A stretch of 64,000 bases of DNA, taken from the NCBI RefSeq assembly GCF_024679095.1, contig NC_066544.1, positions 4,057,524 to 4,121,523 on the forward strand, in the 5' to 3' direction. How positions within the stretch are numbered: the first letter of the stretch is position 1; each line of letters opens with the position of its first letter. The notes under the pieces were generated by a model, which made no database searches, had not been told where the DNA came from, and worked only from the letters and a program-made list of their open reading frames with translations. Shown in pieces: positions 49,251 to 64,000 of the stretch. The position numbers and the translations under genes were made by a program. Source of the DNA: Eriocheir sinensis. Its lineage: Eukaryota; Arthropoda; Malacostraca; Decapoda; Varunidae.

Positions 49251-50740
49251 CACTCCCTTCCCTTCCCTCCCTCGCTCTCTCCCTCTCCCTCCCTCCCTCC
49301 CTCCCTTTTTTTTCCATCTTTCTTATATAAGTACTTACCCTTTACCCCCTTATTGCCCACTTCATTTCCAGGCACTTTTTCATCCTCCCTTTTTTTTCTT
49401 ACCTCCCTCATTTAGCTCCCTTATCTCCCTTCATTTGCTTCATCATCATTGTACCCTGCCCCTCACCCTGTACACCCTCATCGTTCTCCCTGCTATGCTA
49501 CTTTTTATCCTTATCCTTCCTGCTCTTGTCTCCCTTACCTGGCGTGGGTCCAATCTCCCTTTTCTATTAGCTCCCTCTTTCTTGTTTGTGTCTTCCTCGT
49601 TTTGCTTGTCTCTGCATCTTTCTTCATTCACTCCATTTTCCTTCTCTCAGTCTCCTTTTTCTATTAGCTCCCTCTTTCTTGTTTGTGTCTTCCTCGCTCT
49701 GCTTGTCTTCTCATATTTCTTCATTCACTCCCTTTTCCTTTTCTTAGTCTCCCTTTTCTATATCTTGTCTGCTATATTCCCTCATCCTCTCCCTGACTTC
49801 ATTATGCTTTCTCTGTCTCATTCCTCTCCCTCCTTCATCCTTCTCCCTCCTTTCTCGTCATTTCAACCCTTTTTCTTACCTTATATTTCCATTGTCTCTC
49901 TACCTCCTCCATCTCTTCAAACCTTCCCCTTATTCTATCTCTTCAGTTTCACCATTCCTTCCCTAACACTTCCAGTCTTCCCTTTGTCTTGTCTCCCAGT
50001 TCCTTATCATATCTTTCCATACCCTTTTTTTCCCTCTCTATCGCTTCCATCCTTCCCCGTATCCTATCCATCCACTCTCTCCCTACCTACCCCAACTCGT
50101 TTAGTCTTCCCCTCCCTCTGCCTTCTGGTCCCCTCCCTTCTTCCATTATCACCCTCACTCTGCCCTTTCCCCTGCCACCTTCGTCCTTGTCTCCCTTATC
50201 AACCACGCCCTACCTCTTACCTTGCCCCCTTTGCCCCTTCGTCTCTCCCTCCCTGTCCCCTTGCCCTGATTCCTTCATTCCCTGCCTCCCTGCCTGCTTC
50301 ATCACCCCTAGTCCCTCGCCCTATCCTCCCTCACTCCCCCATCCTCCATCCCCTTACCCCACCTCCTCCCTCTTTCCTCTTCTCCACCATCCCCTTGCCA
50401 CATCCCCCCTCTCTCTCCTCATCTCCTCCAGCCTTGTGACCCCTCCCCCCTCCCCAACCACTCACCACATCCCCCCTCCCTCTCTCCTCACTTCCCCCAT
50501 CCCCCAGCTCCATCACCCTCCCTCTCTTCACCTTCCCAAACCTTTGCTCCCTCTCCTTCCCTCTCTCTTCCTTTACCCCATTCCCTTGCCACATCACCCT
50601 TCTCTCTCCTTCTTTCAGCCCTCCCTTTCACCCTTTGCCCCCTCCCCCCTCCCTCTCCCTTCCTCTTCCCCATCTCCTCGCCCCATCCCCTTCTCTCTCC
50701 TACTCTCACCCATCCCCTCCCCCACCCCCCTCACACTATC
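49250..50740. repeat. Polypyrimidine domain, about 1.5 kb, with tandem duplications
   Basis: C/T-rich plus strand. A unit of about 100 bp containing TTTTCTATTAGCTCCCTC is duplicated (about 49,560 and 49,658). In the second half CCCCTTGCCACATC.CCC variants recur every 80-100 bp. Confidence 0.7.
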
Positions 50741-51120
50741 CGTCATGATGGTGGCATATCCCTCACCCACCCACCCGCTCCGTCTTGCTGCGTGTCTTTT
50801 TTGTATTCTGTAATTACTTCCTGCGGTGTGTGCCACAGACGAGGTAAGGAGGGGAAGGAGGAGACGAAAGAGGAGAAGGAGGAGTGGCCGGCGGAGGAAT
50901 GAAGGGCGGGAGTTGTTGTGGGAGGGAGGGACAGGGAGGAGGATGAGGTACAATTTAGGTTCTCCGAGTGACATAAACATATTCCCTCCAATTGTGTTGC
51001 ATTGCCCCGCGCTAAGCTTTGCCCGAGTCCTGTGAGAGTGGAGAGGCAGCGTGTTATTAAAGCCTTATTTACTGGGGCACAGACGTCATGGAGCCCCTGA
51101 ACGCTGCGACTCTCCTGGTG
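50740..51120. other. Unique island, no gene seen
   Basis: Balanced unique DNA, apart from a purine stretch at 50,850-50,945. At 51,000-51,115 it is CpG-containing with GTTATTAAAGCC and TTATTTAC. Confidence 0.35.
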
Positions 51121-51198
51121 GTGCAGTGGTGGTGTTGGTGGTGGTAGTGATAGTGGTGATAATGGTGATGATAGTAGTGGAAATATAGACCGCTCTTG

Positions 51199-51230
<32 letters not shown>

Positions 51231-51600
51231 GGAAGTATTGGTTGGTGGTGGTTGGGGGTTTTAGTGGTGGTAGTTGTAAGGATGGTGGTGGTGGTGAGGG
51301 TATTGGTAGTGGTGGTTGGGGTTGGCAGTGGTGGTGACAGTGTTGTTGCTGGTGGTGATGGTGGAGAGGCTGGTAGGTGGTGGTAGAGATGGCAGTGGTG
51401 GTGGTGGTGGCGGTGGTGGTGGCGGCGGTGGTGGTGTGGTGGTAGTAGTGGTGGTGGTGGTGGTATTTATATATTGGTGACTGGAGTTGGTTGTGGCGGT
51501 GTTGTTGTTGTTAGTGATAGCAGCGGTGAAGAGGCTGGTAGATGGTGGTGGTGGTCGAGGCTGTCGTGATGGCAGTGGTGGTGGTGGTGGTGGTCCTGCC
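51120..51600. repeat. (GGT)n/(GTT)n trinucleotide region
   Basis: GGTGGTGGT with frequent substitutions. A GAGGCTGGTAG(G/A)TGGTGG segment is repeated at about 51,366 and 51,531. G-rich strand with quadruplex potential. Confidence 0.8.
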
Positions 51601-51645
51601 GGATACAGTCTAATACTGCCAAGGGTAATGTAATGGCTCTAATGG

Positions 51646-51760
<115 letters not shown>

Positions 51761-51764
51761 CCTC

Positions 51765-52200
51765 AACTTCCTGTTTTCTTGAACCTTGTGTCTTGTGTTT
51801 GTGTCTCGTTCTTATTATTGAGGATTTGTCTTCGTCATTGTCATTATAATCATCAGCCTCATCGTAGTAATTCTTATCATCTTCGTCTTTGTCTTCGTCC
51901 GCGTCCCTTTCGCTTATTGTCTTCCCCCTTGTCTGTGCCTTCCTTCTCCTTTTCCTGGGTTGTTGCTCTTTTCCTTGTCGGTGTCTTCCTTGCTTTCCTC
52001 CTCCTCTTCCTTCTCCAACTTCAATTCCTCCTCCTCCCCTCCTGCTCCTGTTCTTCCTCCTCGCCCGCCCTTTCACTCTACTCAGGTCCATATGCACACA
52101 AACACGTTTCATCATTATTCAATATGATTTTGGTAATTGAATTTCCGATATAGTTGAGAGAATTGCATTCTAGTTTGGATCGTACTGAAGGGTCTTTAAT
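51765..52200. other. Pyrimidine-biased unique sequence, no gene seen
   Basis: TCTTCGTC-type variants to 52,075, then unique DNA. Frames are compositional. Confidence 0.35.
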
Positions 52201-52204
52201 ACCA

Positions 52205-52690
52205 ATATACCGGCTGATAAGTAGACAGACGAAGACAGACAGAGAGACAGACAGAGAAATGTGAACGCAGACATAGACAGATAGATAAACGGACAGATAG
52301 ACAAGAAGCTGTGATCACTGCTCCATCATAAAGCGGAGACAGAAACACACACAAACGGGAGACAGGTTTTCAAATAAATCCCTAATTCACAAATAAATGA
52401 TAAAACTCATATAGTCCCTCATGCTCTGAAGCCCGTTGTACGATTCATCCCATCAATCACATAATCCGAGAAATAGACAGAGACACAGACAGAAAGACAT
52501 CAATATATTCAGAAGTCTACCAAATTAGACAGAAAGAGACAGAGAGGGAAGCAGAAACACCCAACTAGACAAACAGACAGATACAGGGACAAAATAGACA
52601 ATCAGGCAAGGGAAGAGGCTGTCAGACTGGCAGACACGCAGACAAACGGACAGATAAGCAGAACACAGAGACACGGAAATACCACATTCA
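52205..52690. repeat. Degenerate (GACA)n/(GATA)n region
   Basis: AGACAGACAGA, GACAGATAGA and related tetranucleotides recur through about 480 bp, interspersed with short unique parts. Confidence 0.7.
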
Positions 52691-52989
52691 TGCACTTCTT
52701 CACATGAGTCCCGCCATGAAACAAACGAAGAAAACCACGCAACGGAAAGCCTTCTGAATACTAACTACTGACACAAACACACACACACACACACAGGTAG
52801 ACACAACCACAACACTACCACAACACAGCAACAGCACACCACACCCATTCCCTCCCATTACCCCCCCCCCTCCTTCCCTCTCCTCCCCCTTTTATCTCCT
52901 TCCCCTCTCCTCCCCTTCCCTCCCCTCTCTCCCCTGCCCTCTCCTTCCTCTCCCTCCCCTCCCTTCCCCTCCGAGGTGTCCTGTGTTCC

Positions 52990-53165
52990 CTCCTAATGGT
53001 CACATGCAAAGCGAGGTGACAGGTGACCTAATTGATGAGGGGACAGGTAATGCTCAGGTGAGGCGGCAGCGTCATGCATTAATCTTGTTCCTCTATCAAC
53101 GGGGACTTCATGATTTATGACGACCTAGGTAATTATACATTGCCAGGTGGGGGGAGGGGAGGGGA
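52990..53165. promoter_or_regulatory. Unique island with CAGGTGAC/CAGGTAA/CAGGTGAGG motifs
   Basis: ACAGGTGACC (about 53,020), ACAGGTAATG (about 53,044), CTCAGGTGAGG (about 53,055), GCATTAATC (about 53,076) and CCAGGTGG (about 53,142) lie in otherwise unique DNA, as in the other islands. Confidence 0.28.
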
Positions 53166-53169
53166 AACG

Positions 53170-53900
53170 TGGGGTGGGGGGCAGGCTTGAGGCGGCTGGG
53201 AATGGGAAAAGGCAGAGAGGGAGGGGAAAAGAAGACCGAGAGGGGGAGATGGGAGGAGGGGTCGTTAGAGGCTAGAAGGTTGAAGGAGAGGAGAAAGAGG
53301 GAGTTGAGAAGAGGTTTTGGTGACGAAGGAAAGGAAGAGGAAGGTGAGGAGGATGAGAGAGTTGGAAGATGACATGAAGAAAAGAATGGTTAGAGAAGGG
53401 ATGGTTATAGGTTAGAGGTTGAAGGAGAAGAGGGAGAGGGAGTTGAGAAGAGTTGTTGGTGACGAAGGAAAGGAGGAGGAAGGTGAGGAGGATGAAAGAG
53501 TTGGATGATGATAAGAAGTAAAGGATGGTTAGAGAAGGGATGGTTAGAGGTTAGAGGTTGAAGGAGAAGAGGGAGAGGGAGTTGAGAAGAGTTGTCGGTG
53601 ACGAAGGAAAGGAAGAGAAGGTGAGGAGGATGAAAGAGTTAGAAGAGGATAGGAGGAAAAGGATGGTTAGAGGTTCGAGGTTGAAGAAGATGAAGAAGGA
53701 GTTGCAAAGAGTTGTTGATGACGAAGGGGAGGACGAGGAAGGTAAGGAGGATGAAAGCGCTGGAAGAGGATAGGAGGAAAAGGATGGTTAGAGGTTAGAG
53801 GGTGAAGAAGATTTAGGAGTTGAAAAGAATTGTTGATGACGAAGGAGAGGAAGATGAAGGTGAGGAGGATGAAAGCGTTGGAAGAGGAAGGCGAACGAAT
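53170..53900. repeat. Purine minisatellite, unit about 120-150 bp, about five copies
   Basis: Each unit has GGTTAGAGGTT(A/C)GAGG or a variant, then GAGTTG(A/C)(G/A)AAGAG, then GTTG(T/G)TG(A/G)TGACGAAGG, then GAGGATGA(A/G)AG. Units start near 53,265, 53,400, 53,545, 53,670 and 53,790. Frames across it are Glu/Lys/Arg-rich and repeat-driven. Confidence 0.8.
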
Positions 53901-54174
53901 GGAAGAAAAAATGGAGAGGAAAATTAGTTGCGAAAGAAACTAGAATAAGAAAAAAATAGGAAGGTGGAAGGAGAAGGAAGAGGAGGAGGAGGAGGAGGAG
54001 GGAACGGAGAGAGGGAAGACGGAAGAAGATGGATGGAGGAGGGAGAAGTGGATGTGTTCCTTACAGGAGTAATCATCACTTATTTATTACATAGCATGAT
54101 GAGGAAGAGGAGGGGAAGGTGGAGGAGGAGAAGGAGGAAGATGTGAACTATGTAAAATGAAGAAGAAATATATA

Positions 54175-54800
54175 CACAAAGAGAGAGAGAGAGAGAGAGA
54201 GAGAAAAATTGGTGTAAGTTGGAATGTTGAACACTTAGGTAAAATAAATCATGTTTGGATTGTGTAGATCTTGAAATTCAAATACATGATGAGTTTACAG
54301 GTGTGTCTTGATGACGGATTGTGACATGAGTTTATAGAGAAGGTAAAGACGAGAAGGCATAAAGAACGTGCGTGGTTTATGATAGGGAAACCGCGAGTCA
54401 TGATGGATGAGAAGGAGGCTTTCCGCTCCCCCACAGCGTTGCCATATTATCGTACTCATCGCATTGCATTTTCGTAGTTTCTGACCAATAACTATAGCAA
54501 AAACAAACAAACAAACATCAATAAATAGGAGTTTTAACGCTAATTTCAATTTTCTGTCGTTATTTGTGTAGGTACGAGAGTTTGAGGCTTAAAAGTAATG
54601 AAGACGATGTGGTGAATACGATAATCTGGCAACGCCGCTCCCCCACCTGCCCAGCACACCCCGGCATGCTAGGTACGGTGAGGAACTAAAACCTAACCAA
54701 ACCATCAAGACCCCTCATGCATAAAGTTGGAAGTTATATGTATCCGTGGTAAAAGAGCTCCACTCGGCATCGCGAATCACTGAAGAGTAAAGGTAAAACT
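54175..54800. other. (GA)n, then AT-balanced unique sequence
   Basis: (GA)n at 54,181-54,204, then unique DNA. No recognisable gene. Confidence 0.35.
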
Positions 54801-55088
54801 GAAGGTGGGAGCATACGCCGCGATCTGCGTGGTCTCGGTGCTCATTTCCGTAACATCCGCCTTTGAGTGTGTAGTGGGTGAAGACTCATTAACCCGGTAC
54901 AAGGGGGCAATACAACATCCAGGTTACCATAGTTTACCTCCCCCAGGTTTCCCCAGGCACCCATTTATCGACCATCCCGAAAGAAAGAATGATCAGCTGG
55001 GTGGACTGCGCGTGGACTGCCTAGACCGAGATTCGAACCCGGGCCCACAGATTCATGGATAGGCACGCTTACCATTGCACCACGGGAT
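54800..55088 (-). mobile_element. SINE family 2, copy with tRNA-like head
   Basis: On the minus strand the head reads GATCCCGTGGTGCAATGG (A box) and GGGTTCGAATC (B box at about 55,027-55,037) with tRNA spacing. The body follows: GGATGGTCGATAAATGGGTG, CCTGGGGAAACCTGGGG, then ACGGAAATGAGCACCGAG. The acceptor ends do not pair, so this is not a tRNA gene. The plus-strand frame at 54,805-55,062 that ends in RDSNPGPQ is its reverse-strand shadow. Confidence 0.8.
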
Positions 55089-55334
55089 CAATTTCGGGGA
55101 AAGAGCCTTGGTTTTCTTTTCAAGGCTTGTTAAGTGAAGTGATAATAGCGGGTTTGCCTTGGTCTCTTCTTGAACTGCTCACTCGCAACCTTGAGGCCTT
55201 TCGATTCCCTAGTCATCCTGCAGACACAAAAAAACAATGAAGCAGATGCAGCTCTAGCGGGTGACGAGGACCACCGCTAACCCAGTTTTCATTATATCAT
55301 TCACTACCAGATGCAGTAACGAATGCTAGTATTT

Positions 55335-55394
55335 TTATTTATCTGTTTATTTATTTATTTATTTATCTATTTTATTTATTTATTTATTTATTTT

Positions 55395-55437
<43 letters not shown>

Positions 55438-55444
55438 TTTTTTT

Positions 55445-55445
<1 letters not shown>
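55335..55445. repeat. (TTTA)n microsatellite
   Basis: TTTA units with a few interruptions, ending in a T run. Confidence 0.95.
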
Positions 55446-55940
<495 letters not shown>

Positions 55941-56209
55941 CGCCCTACACTTCATTTCCTCACTCCATTCTACTCTTCTTCCTTCTTTACTCCCGTCCTC
56001 ATCTCTACATTGCCTCTCCTCCTTTTCTTTCCATCTCAAAACCCTTTCATCTATTCTCCCCCACCTCACCCTCCGTCCTCCAACTCGTCTTCGTATGTTG
56101 TCTCATCTCCTCCTCTCCCTCCCCTTCTTCCTATATCCTTCCCTCCCGTCCTTCTTCCTCCCCCCTCCCCCCCTTCCCCCGCCACGGCCGCGCCCAATCC
56201 GTCTTGGTC

Positions 56210-56285
56210 ACCACTAATGCTATTTAATTGTGCTCAAATAATTACGGCTTGTAAACTATTAATCAATCCTAGAGGAGAAGGATGA
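56210..56285. promoter_or_regulatory. AT-rich island with homeodomain and forkhead-like motifs
   Basis: Within 65 bp lie TTTAATTG, ATAATTAC, TGTAAAC (forkhead core) and ATTAATCAAT. The island is flanked by low-complexity sequence. Regulatory function is inference. Confidence 0.25.
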
Positions 56286-56790
56286 TTTTCCTCTCCTCCT
56301 CCTCATCCCCTTCCTCCTCCTCCTCCTCCTCTTTCTTCCTTTCCTTTTCGTTTGTTCTTTTTTTTCCTTCACTTCTATTATTTCATTTTTTCCATGTATT
56401 GTTTCGTTGTTTTGCTGTGATGTTTTTTTACTATTCTCACTTTTTATGTTTTTTTTTTTTTCGATTTCTCTCCTTACTGCTGTATTTTGTCTATAGGTTT
56501 CTTTCGCCTCCTCCTGCCATATCCCCGTTCCTTTATCTCTCATTTCTCTCCTTTCTTCCATCCTTCTCAACTTTCCATTCTTCCATCCCTTCAACATTCC
56601 ATCTTTCCATCCCTTCAACATTCCATCTTTCCATCTATTTTAACTTTACTCTCTTCAGTCTCTTTTCTTTCCTCCTCCCTGTTTCCTCAATCCCACTTTC
56701 GTCCTTACTCCGCAGCTCCTCCCACCTCCCTCCCTCCCTCCCACTTATGATGGATTGCAGGACGAAATAGACTACGGGTAGAGGAGGGGA
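56285..56790. other. Pyrimidine-rich sequence with 26-bp repeat
   Basis: CTC/TCC-rich. At about 56,570-56,640 a 26-bp unit, TTCCATC(T/C)TTCCATCCC plus CTTCAACA, occurs about three times. Confidence 0.6.
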
Positions 56791-56917
56791 AGGGCGGGGA
56801 TGGGAGGGCAAGGTGGCTCCGGAAAGCACCTGTCTCCATCCGGGAACAAGCCAAGTATTACCTGTCTGGGATGAGAAGAGAGGCTGTCGTGTCATCAAGG
56901 GAGAAGGGTTACTCTTA

Positions 56918-56923
56918 CTACCT

Positions 56924-56960
<37 letters not shown>

Positions 56961-56990
56961 TACTACTACTGCTACTGCTTCTACCTCCAC
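56918..56990. repeat. (TAC)n array
   Basis: (CTA)n with TTC and GCT interruptions. Further (TAC)n arrays lie at 57,838-57,885 and 58,381-58,480, and (GTA)n at 57,990-58,018. Confidence 0.9.
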
Positions 56991-57096
56991 ACCCAGCATC
57001 ACCACTACATAAGCTGCCAAGCATAACAAAAATCACAGGGGCTTTAACAAGAAATAATTTTACTTTCATTTCTACCTCTAACTATCCCCCTCCCCC

Positions 57097-57835
<739 letters not shown>

Positions 57836-57837
57836 GC

Positions 57838-58018
57838 TACTACTACTACTACTACTACTGCTACTACTACTACTACTACTACTACATACTCTAATCTGAT
57901 TTGTTCGGGCCATTACTGGGTATGGCTTAATTATTTCCAGTATGCTAAATATGGAAATGGTAATAGTGATGGTAGTAGCAGTCGTCGTAATAGTAGTAGT
58001 AGTAGTAGTAGTAGTAGT
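57838..58018. repeat. (TAC)n and facing (GTA)n
   Basis: (TAC)n at 57,838-57,885 and (GTA)n at 57,990-58,018 are complementary arms about 105 bp apart. Confidence 0.85.
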
Positions 58019-58119
58019 CTTGGTGGTGGTGCTGGTAGTGGTGGTGAGGTCATGCTAAGGTTGGGGTGAGGTGGTAGGGATAGGGGTAGTTGTGGGAGGG
58101 GGTAGAGAGAAGGGGGGAG

Positions 58120-58300
58120 GGGTCTTCACGGCGAGGTCCATCTTTAATGACCGTCATGGGTAAATTATTCACCTGGCCAGGCCGAGACCCGCGCTGCTGG
58201 TGGGCCATTACGGGCCATGTTTAGTTTAGTGCGGGTGGCCCACTTTTGAGGCGGACCCCGTGCAACTTTAATGCCGCAGGTGATGAAACTTTAATTTTGG
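58120..58300. promoter_or_regulatory. Unique island with CACCTGG, GGGCCATTA and CTTTAAT motifs
   Basis: Contains CTTTAATGACCG, TAAATTATTCACCTGG, GGGCCATTACGGGCCATG, CTTTAATGCCGCAGGTGATG and CTTTAATTTTGG. CTTTAAT occurs three times and GGCCCA/GGGCCAT several times. Regulatory function is inference. Confidence 0.25.
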
Positions 58301-58380
58301 GAGTGTGGGAAGGCACGTGAAGGCCTGGCGGGGCGGCGGTTGTAGTGATAGCTGTGGTGGTGCTTGTTACTTATCATTAG

Positions 58381-58396
58381 ACTACTACAACTACTT

Positions 58397-58463
<67 letters not shown>

Positions 58464-58479
58464 TACTACTACTACTGCT

Positions 58480-58480
<1 letters not shown>
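58381..58480. repeat. (TAC)n microsatellite
   Basis: About 33 units with a few TTC/TGC interruptions. Confidence 0.92.
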
Positions 58481-59708
<1,228 letters not shown>

Positions 59709-59779
59709 ATTAGCCATGTGTCTTGTCTCTGTTTCCTGTCGTCAAGGAGGGAGACAATTAACCACATTTGTTATCTATT

Positions 59780-59955
59780 CTTGGAGGGCCGAGAGGCGAG
59801 GGTGAGGAGGAGGGTGGGAAGGAGGGAGGGAAAGAAAAAACGAGGGGAGAAGACGAAGGGGAGATGAGGGAAAGGAAAAGGAGGAGGAGGAGGAGGAGGT
59901 GGAGGAAGAGAAGGAGGAGGTGGGGAGGAGGGGCGGAGGAAAGAGAGTTGAGGTA
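59780..59955. other. Polypurine stretch
   Basis: GGA/GAA-rich plus strand with a short (GGA)n at about 59,880-59,900. Confidence 0.6.
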
Positions 59956-60039
59956 AAATGGGGGTGTAAGTCCTGTGTCATGTTTTGTTTGTAAATATTT
60001 ATCCCTCGAGTCGCGGCGCTGCAGAGCCACGCGTGCCAG

Positions 60040-61120
60040 GCCCCGACAGCCTCCGGTGACACCCTGGCCCTCCCTCCTCCAGGCCTCCCCTCCCTGCCTA
60101 ACAACTCACCCTGGCCCTCCCTCCTCCAGGCCTCCCCTCCCTTCCTAACACCTCACCCATGCCCTACCTCCCCCAGGCCTCCTCTCCCACTAACCCACCC
60201 TGGCCCTCCCTCCCCCAGGGCTCCCCTCCCTTCCTAACACCTCACCCATGCCCTACCTCCCCCAATCCTCCTCTTTCACTAACTCACCCTGGCCCTCCCT
60301 CAGACCTCCCCTCTTCTTCCAACACCTCACCGTGGCCCTCCCTCCCTCACATCTCCCCTCCTCTCCCAACACCTCACCCTAGCCCTCCCCCCCTTAGACC
60401 TCCCATTCCCTCCTAGCACCTCACCCTGGCCCTCCTACTCCCTGGCGCCTTCTCTAGCTCCCTCATTTTTGTATTTCCTTCATGAGCTTCACCCTAACAC
60501 CCTAACTACACCCATTGCCTTTGTACTATTCTACGTCCTTCATATCAGCTCCTCCCTTCGCCTTGTTACGTCCTACATAACCTTCACTCTGGCCCTCCAT
60601 CACTATAGTCCGTCACCCTAGCGTTCACTAATCCTATCACTCCTTCACCTTGGCAGTCCATCTTCACCTTAACACTCTTTCACCCCTTACCCTCCCTGAC
60701 GCTCTCCCTTCTCAAGCTGACTCCCTCACTTCAACATTTCCTTTTCACAATTATATTCCCTCACCCTGCCTCTCCATCACCCTATCATTCCTCCACCCTG
60801 GCATTCAATCCTGACTCTAAATCTTCATTCTGGCACTCCCGCACCCTGGTAATCCCTCTTCATTCTAGGACACCATCACCCTAGCACTCCCTTCCCACCA
60901 TGGCAGTCTATACTCTGCTCACCCTGGAACCCTCTGTCACCCTAACACTACCTCCTCAGCTTAGCACTAACTCACCCTAGCACTACTTCACCCAGGCACA
61001 CCCTATTCACCCTGACACCCTCTCACCCTGGCACCCTTTTCCTCACTCGCATATCATCTTCACCCTGACATTTCTTCACCCTGGCACCCCCCTCCTCACC
61101 CTGATTCTCAACTAAACATT
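60040..61120. repeat. Minisatellite, unit about 50 bp, decaying into CACCCTGGCA repeats
   Basis: From 60,060 to 60,440 a unit of CACC(C/A)TGGCCCTCCCTCC plus CAGGCCTCCCCTCCC and CTAACACCT recurs every 50-55 bp. From 60,570 to 61,120 only CACCCTGGCA(C/G) and TTCACCCT variants persist. Confidence 0.8.
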
Positions 61121-61230
61121 TCTCTAGCTCCTCAATTTTGTATTTCCTTCACGAACTTCACCCTGACACCCTAACCAACACCTAACACCTTTACCTTTGT
61201 ACTTTTCTACGTTCCTCATTTTTGCTCCCC
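60455..61230. repeat. Direct repeat of about 90 bp, 665 bp apart
   Basis: TTTTGTATTTCCTTCA.GA.CTTCACCCT..CACCCTAAC and TTTGTACT.TTCTACGT.C occur at about 60,468-60,545 and 61,133-61,220. This implies an old duplication of a block of about 665 bp. Confidence 0.75.
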
Positions 61231-61980
61231 CTCCTCTCTTCTTGTTACACCCCACATAATTATCCTTCATATCGTCACCTGCGTCACCCTTACTCAACAC
61301 AACCTTTACTGATCTCTTTATTTTTTGTCTTCAAGCCCTTAGCACAAGAGTCATGATTTTCACCCTTCAGAACTTTTAAGACCGACATCATCTTAGCGTC
61401 TTCCTTACCCTTAAACAAGCTATAGCATCCTCACCCTAACGACGCCCTTATAGCAGCCTGCCAATCACCTTACCTACCTTTGTTCAGACAGGTAAGTTTG
61501 CCTCCTAATAAAACTGCTTCTAAATTTGGCTGCCAGTTGAACCCTCTTGGGGCTTTTTTTTCACTTTTGACGCCCAGTTTTAGCTCTTTTTTTCGTGTTT
61601 TTTTTTACCCCCCGTTTTCTTTCTTATCACCATAGTGTCCTTCTTTTATTTTATTGTGGCGTTTTCTTTATTTTATTTTCACCTCTTTTACGACTAGTCT
61701 TCACCTTTCTTTTTCCTTACCTCACTACCACGGTGTCTCTGCTTCCATTAACACGCAGTCGCCTATTTGTCATGTCTTTTCACGCTCTTTTTCGCCCCAT
61801 TTTTACCTGTGGACTTCAAGCCATTTCCCTTTCCGCTCATTATGGCGGTAACTTTCTTCCCCCTAACACGTTCACCCTTTTTCCTTCACCCTGCGTCTCC
61901 TCACCTTGAATAGCCTGGCGCGGAACAGTGACGACGGAATAGATAAATAGGGCAACGGAAGCGCATCTGGAGGAAGGGAG
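61230..61980. other. Unique sequence, no gene seen
   Basis: Contains CAGACAGGTAAGTTTG at about 61,485, which matches both a splice donor and the CAGGTAA motif. No adjacent coding exon is recognisable. Confidence 0.35.
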
Positions 61981-62479
61981 AGAATGAGGGAGAGAAAGGG
62001 AGGGAGGGGAGGGGGAGGAAGGACCTTAGTTTATGCAGGTAATCAGGGTGGCTGCGTCCCCCTGCTGCGAAGGGCGACAGATAGACTCACACGAGGGGAC
62101 ACTGAGGTAAACACGCCGCACTCACCTCTCCCAGCCCTCCGCACGCCCTCCCCCTCACGCCCCAGCCTCCCCTCACGCCCGCACACGCCCCAGTCGCCCA
62201 CACACCTACACAGCCCCACCAGCGTCGTCCCCTCGCGCCCATAATGCATCTTTGTCGGACTTTCCCTCTTCCTCTTCCTCATTCCGGGATCTGTGAGCTG
62301 AAAACAGTGCCAACCCCCGACGTTTCCTCCCTTTCTCTCCCTCTCTCCTCCTTCTCCTCCTCCTCCTCTTCCTCCTCCTCCCGTCATCTTACGGTTAATA
62401 TGGTGAGGGAGGGAGGTAAGGCGGGGCGTGGAGTTTACTATGCGTCAGCGATGAGGAGCGCTGACGGTGACGGCCGCTA

Positions 62480-62480
<1 letters not shown>
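61980..62480. other. Unique sequence with (CACGCCC)-like repeats
   Basis: A GGGA-rich start, CAGGTAA at about 62,035, degenerate CACGCCC repeats at 62,110-62,240 and (TCC)n at about 62,350-62,385. No gene. Confidence 0.4.

Positions 62481-64000
<1,520 letters not shown>

Noticed and set aside
54805..55062. Short protein ending in RDSNPGPQ
   Set aside because: It is the reverse-strand shadow of a tRNA-derived SINE B box.
55017..55088. Functional tRNA gene on the minus strand
   Set aside because: A and B boxes are good, but the acceptor ends do not pair and there is no clean anticodon arm. A SINE body follows directly.
61480..61500. Splice donor of a host exon (CAGGTAAGT)
   Set aside because: No open, conserved-looking exon ends here on the plus strand. 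Kept only as a motif note.

Overview
This window looks like intergenic or intronic DNA from a large arthropod genome, most likely a decapod crustacean and perhaps a crab. That assignment is an inference. It rests on the extreme load of (CT/GA)n, (GT/CA)n and trinucleotide microsatellites, on CR1/L2-like retrotransposons carrying an SGNH esterase domain, and on tRNA-derived SINEs. I see no confident host protein-coding gene. Nearly all long open frames are microsatellite artefacts such as Ser-Leu, Arg-Glu, Val-Cys or Thr-His runs, or they belong to retroelements.

Region by region. At 0-6.5 kb there are G-rich and purine/pyrimidine-rich repeats plus one AT-rich unique patch. At 6.57-10.55 kb two minus-strand non-LTR elements (E, then B) share one (GA)n tract, and B is flanked by (GA)n on both sides. 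At 10.6-17.9 kb long (GA), (CT), (AT) and (CA) tracts enclose a few unique islands. At 17.9-19.7 kb there is a decayed non-LTR element of a second lineage (F) and a SINE fragment. At 20-27 kb there are trinucleotide arrays, a large (TC)n(GA)n palindrome, purine and pyrimidine domains, and a minisatellite of about 140 bp. At 27.0-28.6 kb two elements (C1, C2) lie head to tail. At 29.7-33.2 kb lies element A, with an uninterrupted 942-codon endonuclease/reverse transcriptase frame. At 33-45 kb there are two promoter-like islands, paired tRNA-like heads, an 811-bp palindrome, a stem-loop cluster, a 36-bp minisatellite and a full-length SINE. At 45.5-48 kb a purine block faces a pyrimidine block across a CpG-rich island. 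At 49-63 kb there are pyrimidine and purine domains, minisatellites and a second SINE family. From 63.2 kb to the end lies a partial copy (D) of the B family.

The unifying signal is a family of CR1/L2-like retrotransposons whose borders fall directly on microsatellites. A and B are flanked on both sides by pyrimidine microsatellites on their sense strand, (TCC)n for A and (CT)n for B. D and E start on (CT)n, C1 starts on (GGA)n and C2 ends on (TCC)n. The best-preserved 3' ends show a stem-loop followed at once by about two copies of an 8-10 nt tail related to CTATGTAAAT. A and B, on opposite strands and next to different microsatellites, both begin within about three codons of each other inside the ORF1 esterase domain. 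This suggests microsatellite targeting, or co-generation of microsatellites, by the retrotransposition machinery. It is the main candidate for something undescribed here.
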